From the NCBI GenBank assembly GCA_000149265.1, contig CH002726.1:219213-283212 (forward strand): a stretch of 64,000 nucleotides of DNA, read 5' to 3'. How positions within the stretch are numbered: the stretch's first letter is position 1; each line of letters opens with the position of its first letter. Below are positions 62,037 to 64,000 of the stretch, piece by piece. The position numbers and the translations under genes were made by a program. The notes beneath the pieces are model-generated. The model saw nothing but the letters and a program-made list of their open reading frames with translations. It did not search any database and was not told where the DNA came from. The stretch is from Ciona savignyi (lineage: Eukaryota; Chordata; Ascidiacea; Phlebobranchia; Cionidae).

Positions 62037-63019
62037 ATGAAGGTATTGTTTCTTCTCGCTTGTTGTGGTCTTGCCATCGAGGCTACTGTAGTAAGTATTT
62101 TTGCACTATTAATGCATGTATGATGGTATTTTCATCCTAGGTTAACAGACGCAATGATACTGTAACAGCTCATAAGTGGGAGATATCTTGTTGTTAGTGC
62201 ATTTTATTAGGCTACGTTGGTTGTAGGTGCGAGATAATTGGGTTTTGGTTTTAAAGAGTCATTTATTTGTTTGACTTTTAGATCCTTGCCATTCCAACCT
62301 ACGCGGTGTCTACGCTTCTTGTACCGCTCTAGGTTTCCGATATATTTGCAAGTGTAACCGCGTCTACGTCGGCAACGTCCTTTGGTTGGTTATTTTTCGC
62401 ACGCCCTGCTGGCGTACAGTTTTCTGGGTGCTATTGTATGTATATATCATGGATGCCATTGGATGTGCATCGACATTATTAAATAGTTTTGTTATTTTGG
62501 TAATTGTACATGTCATTGACAAAGTCAAAATGCATTCACCGGTATTTTTGGTCACAATGCGCCGACTTTTATAACTTTTATTCGCGAGCGAAATTTAAGC
62601 ATAAAAAAGCCCCTAGCAAACGAACTTATTTACTTCAGATAACAAGTTGCTTCTGCGTCATTTCAAAGCCATGAAAATGTGATACTGTTACTTTAATAGT
62701 TGTAACGTGTATTTCAGTTCGCCCTCCAATATGCGGGGACGGTTATCGATGGACGACATTCTTCGATCGTGATGATCCATCCAGAAATTGTGATTGTGAA
62801 AACCACAGGTTGCTTCGTCAGTCTTATCCCAACGAAGTCTGTGCAAACCCCATAGAAGTGGATGTAGTCGATGTCACGACCAACTTATATTACCGCGTCT
62901 ATGGCCAAGTTGTCAACATTAAAACCCCACAGGAAAAGGATTTTACCTGTTACCACAGTCAACAGAGAAATAGAGAAAAATGCCGGGACTATAAAATTCG
63001 ATTTTGCTGCGGTAAATAA
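62037..63019 (+). pseudogene. Truncated tandem copy of the EGF/WxxW gene
   Basis: Exon 1 (62037-62090) keeps the signal peptide (MKVLFLLACCGLAIEA) but has lost bases before the donor, so it ends in phase 0 rather than phase 1. The EGF exon counterpart (about 62281-62390) has changed cysteines and no donor. The WxxW exon (62718-63019) is fully open, RWTTFFDRDDPSRNCDC through [12 protein letters not shown], and now stops at 63017-63019 because the old donor GGTAAGTAA has become GGTAAATAA. No further EGF or somatomedin B exons follow; the 3' UTR homologue comes next. It is probably a pseudogene, although the intact WxxW exon and promoter leave room for a short secreted product by an unusual splice. 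Confidence 0.75.
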
Positions 63020-64000
63020 CGGCCAGCGCATCTTATTATATTCCTTTTAACTAACCTATATGTACTTATAAATCGTTTGTTTCACCTAAGGATAGTACAC
63101 GTACATCCCGACATGGTCAGATTACAGCTACTGTTGTTTTCTGTTGTCCCATCGCTTTTTGTGAATAATTTTGTGAATAATCTTTTGTGAATAATAAACA
63201 TCTTCTAAATTGTGATTTCGCGTGTCAAAACTGAAATATAATACACTACAACCTAACCCATTAAAATATTGGGGGTTACTTTTTAAGCATTAAACCTTGG
63301 AGGTTACTTTTTAAGCTTTTTTGGACATAAACAGCATTGGTTTTTAAATAGAAACGGACAGGCCTATGTTATGAATAGCTGACTTATACATTAAAGAAAG
63401 CACATATATTAGCGGTAGCATGAAAAAATCCCAACCGTTAGGCTCATAAGAGGAAGGAAAGCCTTAGGTCAGGGGGTGACGGGTTTTTATCCAATTAGGT
63501 GGAAATTTTCCGTAATCCTACTGGCATGTTTGCCTTGACCTTTAATTTTACCAAAAAAGTAAGGGAAATACTTGCTATTGGGAAAATGTAGAAAAAAAGG
63601 GCCATTTCTAGCAATTTTTCCGTTATCGGTGATGATTGTAACGAAATATTGCTTTTGAATTTCTAAGGAAGTACAAGATTTATAACCTAATTCGGAAAAC
63701 AAGACTATAATTAAAATAACCCAGTATATCCTGGGAAATCTTCCGAAATGTAATAAACATAAGCAATATTTCTGGCCTGGAAGTATTATTTATTTCAATT
63801 TTTTAAGAAAGTTACAGGTTAAAAAAAGAGAAGGACAAACGAACTCTACATACCCTAAGTTACCACGGAAAAAGAAAAAGTACAACATTTTTTACTAACT
63901 ATATTACAATATTACCACGTATATAAATCAGCTAAACACTTACAACTAACACATTATAATACACTATATTAAATTCACTAAAAACCGGTATAAATAAATA
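63020..64000. other. Duplicated 3' flank, then unannotated sequence
   Basis: 63050-63380 matches the final intron and 3' UTR of the parent gene in part. Beyond about 63400 I recognise nothing. Confidence 0.5.

Overview
This is a eukaryotic window and almost certainly from an ascidian tunicate of the genus Ciona. The genes are split by many GT-AG introns. A tRNA-derived SINE with an (ATCCT)n tail, of the kind described in Ciona as Cics-1, recurs throughout. There are three 100-base assembly gaps (21003-21102, 32950-33049, 49448-49547), and protein modules follow the chordate exon-phase logic of class 1-1 exons. All exon limits below were read by hand from splice sites and reading phase; no alignment was run.

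1-1855: a 1.3 kb terminal-inverted-repeat DNA transposon carrying a frameshifted THAP DNA-binding domain. It lies upstream of, or within an upstream intron of, the first gene.

1856-35511 (+): one very large receptor gene, open on its 5' side. I find 49 exons. They encode about 29 CCP/Sushi modules, a beta-trefoil lectin cassette (mannose-receptor Cys-rich type) nested inside CCP5, a His-rich linker, a discoidin (F5/8C-like) domain, a transmembrane helix, a polycystin-type PLAT domain, another hydrophobic segment, a long Ser-rich region and two final helices. It looks like a polycystin-1-like receptor with a complement-receptor-like ectodomain and no channel half. This is the most interesting object in the window. 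Ciona uses polycystin-1-like receptors (s-Themis) in gamete self-recognition and a variable CCP receptor (vCRL1) in allorecognition-related biology, so a recognition role is a reasonable inference, not a demonstrated one. Its introns hold many SINE copies, a hAT-type MITE with a perfect 8-bp target duplication, and a LINE reverse-transcriptase fragment.

37277-39638 (+): a small TATA-box gene for a secreted protein built on a 10-residue Cys-Pro-Glu-Asp repeat. 41840-42790 (+): a single-exon orphan seven-helix membrane protein. 44984-49372 (+): an eight-exon SLC16/monocarboxylate-transporter-like gene with the PDGGWGW signature; its exons sum to 450 codons plus stop.

54097-61143 (+): a secreted EGF - mucin-type WxxW - 12 x EGF - somatomedin B protein of 680 residues, with EGF exons that were duplicated recently. 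61440-63380: a tandem copy of this locus that lost nearly all EGF exons and the somatomedin B exon; it keeps the promoter, signal exon, WxxW exon and 3' UTR.

The rest is AT-rich intergenic and intronic sequence with SINE relics, a hairpin-forming inverted repeat near 46.4 kb and a short satellite near 43.5 kb.
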